A stretch of 64,000 nucleotides of DNA from Marinibaculum pumilum. Lineage in GTDB: Bacteria; Pseudomonadota; Alphaproteobacteria; Ferrovibrionales; Ferrovibrionaceae. How positions within the stretch are numbered: the first letter of the stretch is position 1; each line of letters opens with the position of its first letter. The stretch covers positions 204,794-268,793 of the forward strand of contig NZ_JBHRTR010000048.1 of the NCBI RefSeq assembly GCF_042646425.1. The letters run 5' to 3'. The position numbers were made by a program, and so were the translations under genes. The notes below the pieces were generated by a model. That model made no database searches and was not told the origin of the DNA. It saw nothing but the letters and a program-made list of their open reading frames with translations. This document shows positions 41,936-50,943 of the stretch, piece after piece.

Positions 41936-43312
41936 ATGGCGACCGTGGAAGTGGCGCGGCCCAACGAGGGCGTGGACAACCTGATGCTCGGCTACAGCGA
42001 CCTGCGGTCGCTGCAGACCCGGCGACCGCTGGTGATCGCCCGCGGCGACGGCATCCGGGTGATAGACGAGAACGGCAAGAGCTATATCGAGTCCTGCGCC
42101 TCGTTCTTCAATGCCTCCTTCGGCTACAGCGAACATGAACTGGCGGAGGCGGCCTACGAGCAGTTCAAGCTGATGCCGCTCTATTCGTCCGCCTCCCACC
42201 GCACCGTCGACGTGGTGCTGCGCCTGACCGAGATGCTGACCGCGCGGCTGCCGCTGCCGGACGCCCATATCAGCTATTGCTGCTCCGGCACCGAGGCGAA
42301 CGACTATGCGGTCAAGTTCATGCGCTACCGCAATGTCTATGAGGGCAAGGCCGCGAAGCGGAAGGTGATCTCCCGCCAGAACAGCTATCACGGCTCCACC
42401 GTGGTCGATTCCAGCCTGGGCGGGGCGAAGGGGCTGCATGACAGCTTCGCCCTGGACATGGCCGACTATCGCTTCGTCACCCAGCCGGACTATTTCAACA
42501 ACCGGCTGGAGGGCGAGAGCGAGGCGGAGTTCGTCGCCCGCCTGGCGAAGGAGCTGGAGGACGTGATCCAGGAGGCGGGGCCGGAGACGATCGGCATGTT
42601 CTTCGCCGAGCCGATCTGCTTCTCCTCCGGCCTGACGCCGCCGCCGGACGGCTACTGGCCGGCGATGAAGGCGGTTCTGGACCGCTACGACATCCTGCAC
42701 ATGGACGACGAGGTGATCACCGGCTTCGGGCGCACCGGCGACTGGACCGCGGTGGACAACACCCTGGGCTTCAAGCCGGACCTGATGACCCTGGCGAAGG
42801 GGATCTCCGCCTCCTACTTCCCGTTCGCGGTGACCGTGATCTCCGACCCTGTCTACCAGGGCATGCTGAAGGGCAACGATATCCAGCACGGCTTCCACCA
42901 TGCCGGCACCCTGCACGGCCATCCGGTCGGCGCCGCGATCGTGATCCGGGTGATCGAGCTGATGGAGGAACGGAAGGTCCTGGAGCATGTGCGGGAAATG
43001 ATCCCGGTGCTGCACAAGGGCATCCACGCCTGGCGCGGGCATGAGGCGATCGCCGACACCCGGGCCGTGGGCCTGGCCGGGGCGATCCAGCTCGACCCCG
43101 CCGCCTTCGGCCCGAAGGGGGAGGAGAATCGCGGCCAGATGGGCCAGCGCCTGCTGGAGTGCTGCATGGAACGCGGCCTGATCGTCCGCCCGCGCGCCGA
43201 CAGCGTGATCATCGGCCCGCCGCTGATCGCCGGCGCCGCCGACTACGAGGAGATCTTCGCGCTGCTGGCGCTCGGCATGAAGGACCTGCAGGAGGAGATG
43301 CGGCGGGCCTGA
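41936..43312 (+). CDS. Class III PLP-dependent aminotransferase (omega-transaminase type)
   Basis: A 458-residue fold-type I class III aminotransferase. The PLP-phosphate motif SYCCSGTEANDYAVKF lies near 111-126. DMADYRFV and FAEPICFSSGLTPPP follow, then the cofactor Asp in LHMDDEVITGFGRTG, and the Schiff-base Lys in LMTLAKGISASY near residue 289. This class transfers terminal amino groups of omega-amino acids or diamines to 2-oxo acids. As the gene directly after three HyuB copies, it fits removal of the amino group released when a lactam ring is opened, as in bacterial caprolactam breakdown. The start has a GAGGGAGACGGG ribosome binding site. Confidence 0.92.
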   Translation: MATVEVARPNEGVDNLMLGYSDLRSLQTRRPLVIARGDGIRVIDENGKSYIESCASFFNASFGYSEHELAEAAYEQFKLMPLYSSASHRTVDVVLRLTEMLTARLPLPDAHISYCCSGTEANDYAVKFMRYRNVYEGKAAKRKVISRQNSYHGSTVVDSSLGGAKGLHDSFALDMADYRFVTQPDYFNNRLEGESEAEFVARLAKELEDVIQEAGPETIGMFFAEPICFSSGLTPPPDGYWPAMKAVLDRYDILHMDDEVITGFGRTGDWTAVDNTLGFKPDLMTLAKGISASYFPFAVTVISDPVYQGMLKGNDIQHGFHHAGTLHGHPVGAAIVIRVIELMEERKVLEHVREMIPVLHKGIHAWRGHEAIADTRAVGLAGAIQLDPAAFGPKGEENRGQMGQRLLECCMERGLIVRPRADSVIIGPPLIAGAADYEEIFALLALGMKDLQEEMRRA

Positions 43313-43435
43313 ACCGCTGCGGCGCCTCTGGACAGCGCGCGCCGCCTTAGCCGTCACCGCTGTGCGCCGCTGCCCGAAGCGGGCATGATGCCGTCTGCGA
43401 CCTGAACGCAGGCGGCATCGAGGGAGGGGGACGGC

Positions 43436-44308
43436 TTGGAGGCATTGCTGACGGTGATCCTGCCGGTATCGCTGGCGGTGATCATGTTCGCCCTGGGCAT
43501 CGGGCTGACCCTGGACGATTTCGCCCGGGTGGCGCGGCGCCCGTTCGTCTTCCTGGCCGGTGCCGTGGCGCAGCTGGCGGTACTGCCGCTGATCGCCTTC
43601 GCACTGGTCGGCGCCTTCGGGATGCAGGGCGCCCTTGCCGTCGGGGTGATGATCCTGGCGTTCTGCCCCGGCGGTGTCACCTCCAGCGTGCTGACCCGGC
43701 TGGCGCGGGGCGATGTCGCCCTGTCGATCTCCCTGACCGCGGTGCTGAGCCTGGTCAGCCTGGTGACGATCCCGTTGCTGGTCGCGCTGACCGTCGGCCA
43801 TTTCATGGCGGAAGCGGCACCCGACGTCGATATCAGCAGCCTGACCCTGTCGATCTTCCTGATTTCCACGGTGCCGGTCGCCGTCGGGGTCGGCCTGCGG
43901 CGCCTCGCCCCGCATCTGGCCGACCGGATCGAGCGGGTGCTGCGGCCGCTGGCTCTGCTGCTGTTCCTGTGCATCGTGCTGGGCGCGATCGCCGCCAACT
44001 GGCAGGCGCTGATCGATCATGTGCTGCAGCTCGGACCGGTCCTCGTTGCGCTGAACGTCGCGGTGCTGCTGGTCGGACTCGGCGTCGGCCGCGTCTTCGG
44101 TCTGCGCCACGGCATCGGCCGCGCCATGGCGATCGAGCTGGGCACCCAGAACGCCACCCTTGGCATCACCCTGGGTGCGCTGATTGCCACCACGGGCGGC
44201 GTCTTTTCCGGCTATGCGCTGCCCTCCGCGGTCTACGGGGTTACCATGTACCTTGTGATGGCGCCGTTCGTCGCATGGTGGCGCTGGCGTACGCGTTCCG
44301 CCGCATGA
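43436..44308 (+). CDS. BASS-family (bile acid:sodium symporter-like) transporter
   Basis: A 290-residue membrane protein with nine to ten hydrophobic helices and the family's Na+-site segment FCPGGVTSSVLTRLARGDVALS near 78-97, plus the crossover motif ELGTQNATLGITLG near 232-245. The start is the TTG at 43436, backed by a strong GAGGGAGGGGG ribosome binding site. The broken-helix elements mark it as a secondary importer of organic anions, with Na+ coupling inferred from the family. Downstream of the transaminase by 123 bases and overlapping the next flavoprotein gene by ATGA. A role in importing the substrate of the cluster is inference. Confidence 0.9.
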   Translation: MEALLTVILPVSLAVIMFALGIGLTLDDFARVARRPFVFLAGAVAQLAVLPLIAFALVGAFGMQGALAVGVMILAFCPGGVTSSVLTRLARGDVALSISLTAVLSLVSLVTIPLLVALTVGHFMAEAAPDVDISSLTLSIFLISTVPVAVGVGLRRLAPHLADRIERVLRPLALLLFLCIVLGAIAANWQALIDHVLQLGPVLVALNVAVLLVGLGVGRVFGLRHGIGRAMAIELGTQNATLGITLGALIATTGGVFSGYALPSAVYGVTMYLVMAPFVAWWRWRTRSAA

Positions 44309-45771
44309 CGGGGCCGGATCCTGCCGCCGGGCTGGCCGCGCTGGAGGCGGCGCTGGCGCGGGACTTCGACTGCCTGAACCATCCGCCGGCGCCCTGGACG
44401 CCGGAACATCATGGCCCGGACGGCCGACCCGCGGCGGACGTGCTGATCGTCGGCGGCGGCATGAACGGCCTGGCCGCCGCCTTCGCGCTGCGCCGCCTGG
44501 GCCTGAGCCGGCTGCGTCAGGTCGACCGCCGGCCGGCGGGCCAGGAAGGTCCCTGGCTCACCTATGCCCGGATGGAACTGCTGCGGTCGCCCAAACATCT
44601 CACCGGGCCGGCCCTCGGGCTGCCCAACCTGACCTTCCGGGCCTGGTGGGAGGCGCAGCACGGCGCGGCCGGCTGGGAGCGGCTCGGCCATATCCGGCGC
44701 CAGGACTGGGCGGCCTATCTGGGCTGGTATGGCCGGGTCACCGGCGCCGCGGTGGAGAGCGGAACCCGGCTGCTCGACCTGGCGCCCGCCGGCCAAGTCA
44801 TCGCTGCCCGGCTGCGCACCGCGGAGGGCGCGGAAGAGGTGATCCATGCCCGCCAGGTGGTGCTGGCGACCGGCCGCGAAGGCCAGGCGCGAGCGCGGAT
44901 CCCCGCGGCTTTCGTTCGCTTCCAGGGCGCGCGCGTGCGGCACAGTTCCGACCCCCTGGACCCCGCCACCCTGCCGGGGCGGCGGGTGGTGGTGATCGGG
45001 CTGTCCGCCTCCGCCTTCGACAATGCCTGTGTCGCGGCGGAAGCCGGTGCGCAGGTCACCCTGCTGGGGCGGGCAGCTTCCGTGCCCACCGTCAACAAGA
45101 TGAAGCAGACGGTGTATCCGGGCTTCGCGCAGGGCTTTCCGGATCTGCCCGATGCCGAGCGGCTGGCCTGGCTGCGCCTGGTCGCACGGGCCCGCATCGC
45201 GCCGCCGCGCCATACCGTGCAGCGCGCGGTGCGTGCCGGCGTGCGGCTGGTCACCGGTGCGCCGGTGCAGGCGGTGCGGGACGAGGCCGGCATCCTGCGG
45301 ATCGAGACGGCAGCCGGCAGCTTCGGTGCCGATCTGGTGGTGTTGGGCACCGGCTTCCGTTTCGACCTGTCCGCCGCGCCGGAGCTTGGCGGGTTTGCCG
45401 CACGGGCCCTGACCTGGCGGGACGTCCTGCCCGGGGTGGAGGCGGCGGAGGAGGAGGAGCAGTCGGGCGACGACCTGCTCGACTGCCCGGCACTGGGGCC
45501 CGGCTTCGAGCTGCGGCCGCGCCCCGGCGCCGCCCGGGAGGGGCTGGACCGGCTGCGGATCTTCACCCATGCGGCGCAGCCGAGCCTCGGCAATCTCGCC
45601 AACGACATCCCGCAGGCCAGCGAGGGGGCGGACCGTCTGGCCCGCGCCGTGGCGCGTGCTTTGTTCCTGGAGGACATGGACTGGCACAGGACCCGGCTGG
45701 CGGCCTATGCGGATCCCGAACTGCTGGGTGACGAAGGGCTGCTGCCCTGGCTGCCGGGCGGCGGTTCGTAG
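44305..45771 (+). CDS. FAD/NAD(P)-binding oxidoreductase (flavin monooxygenase-like)
   Basis: A 488-residue flavoprotein. The ATG at 44305 overlaps the symporter stop, so the longer frame from 43969 is rejected. An N-terminal FAD Rossmann motif VLIVGGGMNGLAAAFALRRLG lies near 48-68. A second dinucleotide motif, VVVIGLSASAFDNACVAAEAGAQVTLLGR near 230-258, follows, with the last Gly of GxGxxG replaced by Ala. ATG-type VLGTGFRFD precedes the C terminus. This arrangement is like Baeyer-Villiger or N-hydroxylating flavin monooxygenases, but their fingerprints are incomplete. Its last 67 bases overlap the convergent PAS gene. Confidence 0.85.
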   Translation: MTGPDPAAGLAALEAALARDFDCLNHPPAPWTPEHHGPDGRPAADVLIVGGGMNGLAAAFALRRLGLSRLRQVDRRPAGQEGPWLTYARMELLRSPKHLTGPALGLPNLTFRAWWEAQHGAAGWERLGHIRRQDWAAYLGWYGRVTGAAVESGTRLLDLAPAGQVIAARLRTAEGAEEVIHARQVVLATGREGQARARIPAAFVRFQGARVRHSSDPLDPATLPGRRVVVIGLSASAFDNACVAAEAGAQVTLLGRAASVPTVNKMKQTVYPGFAQGFPDLPDAERLAWLRLVARARIAPPRHTVQRAVRAGVRLVTGAPVQAVRDEAGILRIETAAGSFGADLVVLGTGFRFDLSAAPELGGFAARALTWRDVLPGVEAAEEEEQSGDDLLDCPALGPGFELRPRPGAAREGLDRLRIFTHAAQPSLGNLANDIPQASEGADRLARAVARALFLEDMDWHRTRLAAYADPELLGDEGLLPWLPGGGS

Positions 45772-46262
45772 ACTGACACGACCAGGATCCGGTCGACCGA
45801 CCCGCCGGGATGCGCGGTCGCGGGGAGGAACAGGTTCTCGGAGGTCAGGAAATCCTTGCCGGCGAAGGCGGCGCTGCCTTCGCTGCGCAGCGGCCGGGAA
45901 TGCGACAGCACCCAGCGCGGCGCTTCCGTCATATGGTCGTAGACAGCGCCATGGTAGAGGTCCTCGAACCGCTTGCCGGTGGAATCCCGGCCCAGCCGCT
46001 TCACGATGGCGGTGCCGATCAGCCGCCAGCGGAAGCCCGGCGGGTCCGTCGCGGCGATTTCGACGACCAGCAGATGCGGCACCACCCGGGCCGGCATCGC
46101 CGACGGCGAGAAATCCTGCCAGCAGGGCACCCTTCCGGCGCCGGCGAACCGCTGCCAAGCCGCCAGCGCCTCGACGATCACCGGATGCCGGGCGCGCAGG
46201 TCGGGGTCGAGGGTCAGCGCGAGCGCGGTCGGGCCGCCGGTGTCCGGTGCCGCCTGGGTCAA
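45705..46262 (-). CDS. PAS-domain protein, paralogue 2 (TTG start)
   Basis: A 185-residue protein of the short alphaproteobacterial PAS type, starting at TTG 46262. The TTGA overlap with the upstream gene and the sharp beginning of homology (LTLDPDLRARHPVIVEALAAW) support that start. The PAS core is VVPHLLVVEIAATDPPGFRWRLIGTAIVKRLGRDSTGKRFEDLY. A C-terminal strand LFLPA then ILVVSVYEPP follows, with a Ser/Pro-rich tail whose DNA overlaps the end of the flavoprotein gene by 67 bases. No output domain is present. It is a tandem duplicate of the gene upstream; function is unknown. Confidence 0.85.
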   Translation of the reverse strand: MTQAAPDTGGPTALALTLDPDLRARHPVIVEALAAWQRFAGAGRVPCWQDFSPSAMPARVVPHLLVVEIAATDPPGFRWRLIGTAIVKRLGRDSTGKRFEDLYHGAVYDHMTEAPRWVLSHSRPLRSEGSAAFAGKDFLTSENLFLPATAHPGGSVDRILVVSVYEPPPGSQGSSPSSPSSSGSA

Positions 46263-46795
46263 ATCGCCTCCGGCGGCTGGAAGACGGTGACCAGGAGGAT
46301 GCGGATGATACTGCCATCCTCGCCGGCGAACGGCAGGAACAGGTTCTCCGAGGGCATGAAGCCGGCCCTGTTGAAGGAGCCGCAGGTATTCGTGCGCAGC
46401 GGCCGCCGGTGCTCGAGCACCCAGCGCGGCGCCACTTTCATGCGTTCCAGGGCCTGCCCCTCGTAGAGTTCGGCGAAGGTCTTGCCGGTCGTGTCGCGCT
46501 TCAGGGTCTCGTAGACATGGGTGCCCATCAGCCGCCAGCGGTACTGCAGCGGGTCGGCTGGCGTGACATCCAGCAGAAGTATATGCGGCAGGATCTCCGG
46601 CGGCGCCGTCTTCGGCGAGAATTCCCGCCACAGGGGCATCTCCCGGCCCGCCGAGAGTGCGCGGTAGTGGTTCAATGCGGCCTGCTGGACGGGATGCTCT
46701 GCCCGCAGGTCGGGATCGAGTTCAGGCTCGAAGGACGGTTGCGGCCCGGTGTGGGTGGCGGGCGCGAACGGGTCCCTGAACAGGCGTTTGATCAT
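46259..46795 (-). CDS. PAS-domain protein, paralogue 1
   Basis: A 178-residue PAS-type protein from ATG 46795. Residues 25-60 carry the block DPDLRAEHPVQQAALNHYRALSAG, the PAS core has ILPHILLLDVTPADPLQYRWRLMGTHVYETLKRDTTGKTFAELY, and the end is LFLPFAGEDGSIIRILLVTVFQPPE. It lacks a kinase, cyclase or DNA-binding domain, so it is a free-standing sensor or scaffold. It is divergent from the VOC gene with 200 bases between them. Strong similarity to its downstream neighbour indicates tandem duplication. Confidence 0.87.
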   Translation of the reverse strand: MIKRLFRDPFAPATHTGPQPSFEPELDPDLRAEHPVQQAALNHYRALSAGREMPLWREFSPKTAPPEILPHILLLDVTPADPLQYRWRLMGTHVYETLKRDTTGKTFAELYEGQALERMKVAPRWVLEHRRPLRTNTCGSFNRAGFMPSENLFLPFAGEDGSIIRILLVTVFQPPEAI

Positions 46796-46995
46796 CTCGG
46801 GTCGGTGTTCTGGGGTTTGCCGGGAAGCTGCAGCCCGGGTCGGATGGTGCGGTTAGCACGGAAATGCTGCGCAGTGACATTGATCGGAGGGATGAGGGAT
46901 GTGCCTGCGGCGAAATGGCCCTGCCGTTCGCCCCCGCCGCGGTCCGGCCCTAGACTGGCGGCAGCGAAATGCGCCCGGCAGCAGGAGAGGCGGCG

Positions 46996-47565
46996 ATGGC
47001 GGCACCCAGGAAGTTCGCCCATGTGGTCTTCAACACCCACCGCTACGAGGAAATGATCGCCTGGTACCTGGACGTGTTCGAGGCACGGGTCCAGCACCGG
47101 GACGACAGGCTCGCATTTCTGACCTATGACCAGGAGCATCACCGTTTCGCCTTTGCCAATCTTGGCCCCGCGGGGGCCGGCGGCGGCGATGTCGTGCCCG
47201 GCCGTGCAGGTGTGAACCATCTCGCCTATACCTGGGACGGGCTGGCGGCGCTGCTGGACCTGTACAAGCGGTTGAAGGCCCGCGGCATCCTGCCCTACCG
47301 GCCGATCCGGCACGGCTTCACCCTGTCGATGTACTATCGCGACCCCGACGGGAACCAACTGGAATTCCAGGTCGACCTGATGACGCCGGCGGCGGCGAAC
47401 CGGTTCATGGACAGCCCGGCCTTTGCCGCCAACCCGATCGGCGAGCACTTCGACCCGGACCAACTGGTCGCGCGCTTCGAGGCGGGGGCGCCGGTCGACG
47501 ACCTGATCTTCCGTTCCGACCAGGCGGAAAGCGCAGGCAGCCAATGGGTCCGCGAACTGGCCTGA
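46996..47565 (+). CDS. VOC-family protein (extradiol dioxygenase-like)
   Basis: A 189-residue vicinal-oxygen-chelate protein from ATG 46996, preceded by GGAGAGG. Candidate metal ligands are His in FAHVVFNTHRY (near 8), His in GVNHLAYTW near residue 76, and Glu in GNQLEFQVDL near 123, the usual H-H-E pattern of the superfamily. The FYRDPDGNQLEF-type stretch is typical of biphenyl-2,3-diol dioxygenase-like members. Only one VOC domain pair is present, so it is short for a classical extradiol enzyme. It stands alone, 67 bases before the convergent flavoprotein. An aromatic ring-cleavage role is possible but not shown. Confidence 0.85.
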   Translation: MAAPRKFAHVVFNTHRYEEMIAWYLDVFEARVQHRDDRLAFLTYDQEHHRFAFANLGPAGAGGGDVVPGRAGVNHLAYTWDGLAALLDLYKRLKARGILPYRPIRHGFTLSMYYRDPDGNQLEFQVDLMTPAAANRFMDSPAFAANPIGEHFDPDQLVARFEAGAPVDDLIFRSDQAESAGSQWVRELA

Positions 47566-47632
47566 GCGCAGGGTCCGGGGGCAGAGCCCGGAGGCTGTTC
47601 AAAGGTGCCGGGCAGGTGCCGCGGGTGCGCGC

Positions 47633-48949
47633 TCAGCCCGGCGTGGTCGCCGGCCAGGCGCTGGTATCCCAGTCCTCTGCCGTCCGCCGCCGCAGGAAGC
47701 GCCGCGGTGCGATGGTCCGCGCCAGCCGGTGGTTGAAGCGCAGGATGCTGGGCACCGCGTCGTGGGAGAAGGCGGCACCGGTATACCAGGTGCGGCTTTC
47801 GCCCTGCATCTGCTCCATCCGGGTCAGCAGGCCGTCGCGGATAGCGTCCGGTGCATAGCGGGGGAAATGCTTGAAGGTCTTGGTCTCCAGGATCCGCGCG
47901 ATGGTCCCGCCGTGGCGGCGGACCTCGCCATGCAGCATGTCCTGCAGGTCCTCGACCTCGTAGCCGCCGATGGTCTGGCTGGCCATGTAGAAGAAGCCGC
48001 CGATATTGCGGTCATGGCCCTCCAGCCGGGCGCTCAGCATCCGCCCCGGGGTGGCGCCGGGCAGCAGGTCGCTGGAGAAGCTGGAGACCCAGGCATCGGC
48101 GAACCAGTCGGTCGCCGCGATCAGGGTGGTGGCGATGCCCTGCCAGGCGATGGAATCGGCCACCGCGCGTTCGTTGGCGGTGGGCAGGGTCATCCGCGCG
48201 AAATCGTCGATCGGGATCGCGCAGACGATCTGGTCGAAGACATGCCGGTCGCCGGCATCGGTGGTGACGACGCATTGCCGCCCGTCGCGGGCGATATGGC
48301 TGACCTGGCTGGCCAGGCGCACATGGAAGCGGCGCGACAGCCGGGTCCAGAAGGTGGCCCAGCCCTGGGCGGGGATCTGTTCCTGGTTCAGGAGGCCGGT
48401 GGCCAGCAGGCCGGCATCCACCCAGCGCAGCGCCTGCACCGTCGAGGTCTGGTTGACGAAGCCGTAGCCCAGCCCCGTCAGGTAGCGGTGCATGAACAGT
48501 TCGATCTTGTGCAGCTTGCGCCGCTGCAGCCAGGCCTGGATCGGCTGTGCCGCTTCCTCGACCGCCCAGTGCGGCTTGTTCGGCAGGCTCAGCGCCACCA
48601 TCAGGCGGTAGCGTTCGAACAGGTAGTAGGGCACCTGCAGCGCCAGGGCCGGCCCGCTGCCGCTCTTTACATAGTCGATCAGCGGGCGGCCATCGAAGTT
48701 CTGCTCCGCCAGCGGGATCAGGTCGATGCCTTCCTGCCGCATCCAGCGCTGCAGGGTCCAGCTGTTCAGGCCGACGGTGGCGGTGCCGAACTCCACCAGG
48801 GTGCCGTTCAGCTTCGCCGTGCGGGAATTCCCGCCCAGGCGGGCATTGGCCTCCAGCACGGTGACGGAAATGCCCGGCCGGTCGGCCAGCAGCCGCGCCA
48901 GGCTCAGGCCCGACGGTCCGCCCCCGATGATGCCGATTTTCATCGTCAT
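47633..48949 (-). CDS. FAD-dependent amine oxidase-like protein
   Basis: A 438-residue flavoprotein from ATG 48949 (ATG 48943 gives two fewer residues). Near the N terminus is the FAD motif IGIIGGGPSGLSLARLLAD, followed by VLEANARLGGNSRT, the pair that defines the amine oxidase/phytoene desaturase-like group. The mid-region carries VNQTSTVQALRWVDAGLL, and IVCAIPIDDFARM is like the substrate domain of protoporphyrinogen oxidase relatives. The usual C-terminal second FAD motif is weak. The reaction is unknown. Its start faces an AT-rich intergenic region shared with the GMC oxidoreductase gene. Confidence 0.83.
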   Translation of the reverse strand: MTMKIGIIGGGPSGLSLARLLADRPGISVTVLEANARLGGNSRTAKLNGTLVEFGTATVGLNSWTLQRWMRQEGIDLIPLAEQNFDGRPLIDYVKSGSGPALALQVPYYLFERYRLMVALSLPNKPHWAVEEAAQPIQAWLQRRKLHKIELFMHRYLTGLGYGFVNQTSTVQALRWVDAGLLATGLLNQEQIPAQGWATFWTRLSRRFHVRLASQVSHIARDGRQCVVTTDAGDRHVFDQIVCAIPIDDFARMTLPTANERAVADSIAWQGIATTLIAATDWFADAWVSSFSSDLLPGATPGRMLSARLEGHDRNIGGFFYMASQTIGGYEVEDLQDMLHGEVRRHGGTIARILETKTFKHFPRYAPDAIRDGLLTRMEQMQGESRTWYTGAAFSHDAVPSILRFNHRLARTIAPRRFLRRRTAEDWDTSAWPATTPG

Positions 48950-48954
48950 GCTCC

Positions 48955-49140
48955 GTGCCGACAAATTATCATAAAATTCAACATAAGATGATCTGATTTC
49001 GAATAGATTTCAGTTCTTCCAGGTTTTGTCTTGTCTTAATAATGCGGCTGCATCGATTTTGTTCAAGAGGTTTGCGGAAGAAATCGCATGTCACAGACAT
49101 CAATTGCATGACGACTTGGGCGATTTGATGGCCGCTGGGC
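48955..49140. other. AT-rich divergent intergenic region
   Basis: About 190 bases with far more A/T than the surroundings (for example AAATTATCATAAAATTCA near 48962 and TTTTGTCTTGTCTTAATAAT near 49023). It separates the minus-strand flavoprotein gene from the plus-strand GMC gene and probably holds both promoters. No gene, RNA motif or repeat was recognised in it. Confidence 0.6.
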
Positions 49141-49212
49141 GTCGCTGGCGCCCTCAGGCATCATCCGACCCTTTCAACGTGGGCGGCCGGACGGGTCGCG
49201 GGGGAGAAGGTC

Positions 49213-50943
49213 GTGACGGAAGCGGGGCAGGACCGGGGTTTCGACGAGATGGCCGACTTCGTGGTGGTGGGTGCCGGGTCGGCTGGCTGCGTGCTGGCGG
49301 ACCGGCTCAGCGCCGACGGCCGCAACCGGGTCATGGTCCTGGAACATGGCGGTCGCGACAATTCGGTGTTCATCCGCATGCCGGCGGCACTGTCGATCCC
49401 GATGAACATGAAGCGCTTCGACTGGGGCTACATGACCGGGCCGGAAGCCGGCCTGAACGGCCGGCGCATCCACCAGGCGCGGGGCAAGGTGATCGGCGGC
49501 TCCTCCGCCATCAACGGCATGGCCTATGTCCGCGGCAATGCCGCCGACTATGCGGAATGGGCGGAGGCCGGCGCCGCCGGCTGGGACTATGCCGGGGTGC
49601 TGCCCTATTTCCGGCGGGCCGAGGGCTGCCTCTATGGCGGCGATGCCTATCGCGGCGATGCCGGGCCGCTGGGCACCGGCAACGGCAACGGGATGCGCAA
49701 CCCGCTGTACCGCGCCTTCATCGCGGCCGGGCGCCAGGCGGGCTATGGCGAGACGGCGGACTATAACGGCGCCCGCCAGGAGGGCTTCTGCCGCATGGAC
49801 ATGACGGTGCGCGACGGTCGCCGCTGCTCCGCCGCGGACGCCTATTTGAAGCCGGCGCTGGGCCGGCCGAACCTGGACCTGCGCCTGCACGCGCTGTCCA
49901 CCCGGGTCCTGCTGGACGGCCGTCGCGCCGTCGGGGTGGAATATCGCCGCGACGGCCGCATCCACAGGGTCGGCGCCGCGCGCGAGGTGATCCTGGCGGC
50001 GAGCAGCTTCAACTCGCCGAAGCTGCTGATGCTGTCGGGCATCGGCCCGGCCGGCCACCTGGCGGCGCACGGCATCCCGGTCGTCCACGACCTGCCCGGG
50101 GTCGGCGCGAACCTGCAGGACCATCTGGAGGTCTGGGTGCAGCAGGCCTGCACCCGGCGGATCACCCTGAACGGCTGGCTGAATCCGGCGGGCCGCGCCT
50201 GGATCGGCCTGCGCTGGCTGCTGTTCAGGGACGGGCTGGGTGCCAGCAACCACTTCGAATCGAACGGCTATATCCGCAGCCGGGCGGGGCTGCAGGCGCC
50301 GGACATCCAGTATCACTTCCTGGCCGGCGCGATCGCCTATGACGGCTCGGGGGCCGCACGCGGCCACGGCTTCCAGGCCCATCTGGGCGCCAACAAGCCG
50401 AAGAGCCGCGGCCATGTCCGCCTGGCCTCGGCCGACCCGGAGGCGGCGCCGGAGATGGTCTTCAACTACCTGTCGGAAGAGGCCGACCGTGCCGCCTTCC
50501 GTGCGGGCCTGCGGCTGACCCGCGAAATCTTCGCCCAGCCCGCCTTCGATCCCTATCGCGGGCCGGAACTTTCGCCGGGCGCGGCGGTGCAGTCGGACGA
50601 CGAGATCGACGCCTGGGTCGCGGCGACGGCGGAGACCGCCTACCACCCGGCCGGCAGCTGCCGCATGGGGACGGACGCGATGGCCGTCGTCGATCCGGAA
50701 TGCCGGGTGCGCGGCATCGAGCGCCTGCGGGTGATCGATTCCTCGATCATGCCGACCCTGACCAACGGCAACCTGAACGCACCCACGATCATGATCGGCG
50801 AAAAGGGCGCCGACCATGTGCTGGGGAAAGGCATGCTGCCGCCGTCGGAGGCGCCCGCGGTCTTCGCGGCGGGCTGGCAGGACCGCCAGCGCGAAGGGGT
50901 GGCGGACCGGTCCATCGGCGGCGGCGGCACCGACCTTGCCTGA
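49213..50943 (+). CDS. GMC-family oxidoreductase (choline dehydrogenase-like)
   Basis: A 576-residue FAD enzyme from GTG 49213, with a GGGGAGAAGG ribosome binding site; ATG 49249 is an alternative. It has the FAD motif FVVVGAGSAGCVLADRLSA, GMC signature 1 within GKVIGGSSAINGMAYVRG, and the second signature SSFNSPKLLMLSGIGPAGHL. The active-site His is in AYHPAGSCRMGTDAM and the partner Asn in TNGNLNAPTIMIGE near the end. These enzymes oxidise primary alcohols to aldehydes with transfer to an electron acceptor. No signal peptide and no betB partner nearby, so choline itself is doubtful. Confidence 0.93.
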   Translation: MTEAGQDRGFDEMADFVVVGAGSAGCVLADRLSADGRNRVMVLEHGGRDNSVFIRMPAALSIPMNMKRFDWGYMTGPEAGLNGRRIHQARGKVIGGSSAINGMAYVRGNAADYAEWAEAGAAGWDYAGVLPYFRRAEGCLYGGDAYRGDAGPLGTGNGNGMRNPLYRAFIAAGRQAGYGETADYNGARQEGFCRMDMTVRDGRRCSAADAYLKPALGRPNLDLRLHALSTRVLLDGRRAVGVEYRRDGRIHRVGAAREVILAASSFNSPKLLMLSGIGPAGHLAAHGIPVVHDLPGVGANLQDHLEVWVQQACTRRITLNGWLNPAGRAWIGLRWLLFRDGLGASNHFESNGYIRSRAGLQAPDIQYHFLAGAIAYDGSGAARGHGFQAHLGANKPKSRGHVRLASADPEAAPEMVFNYLSEEADRAAFRAGLRLTREIFAQPAFDPYRGPELSPGAAVQSDDEIDAWVAATAETAYHPAGSCRMGTDAMAVVDPECRVRGIERLRVIDSSIMPTLTNGNLNAPTIMIGEKGADHVLGKGMLPPSEAPAVFAAGWQDRQREGVADRSIGGGGTDLA

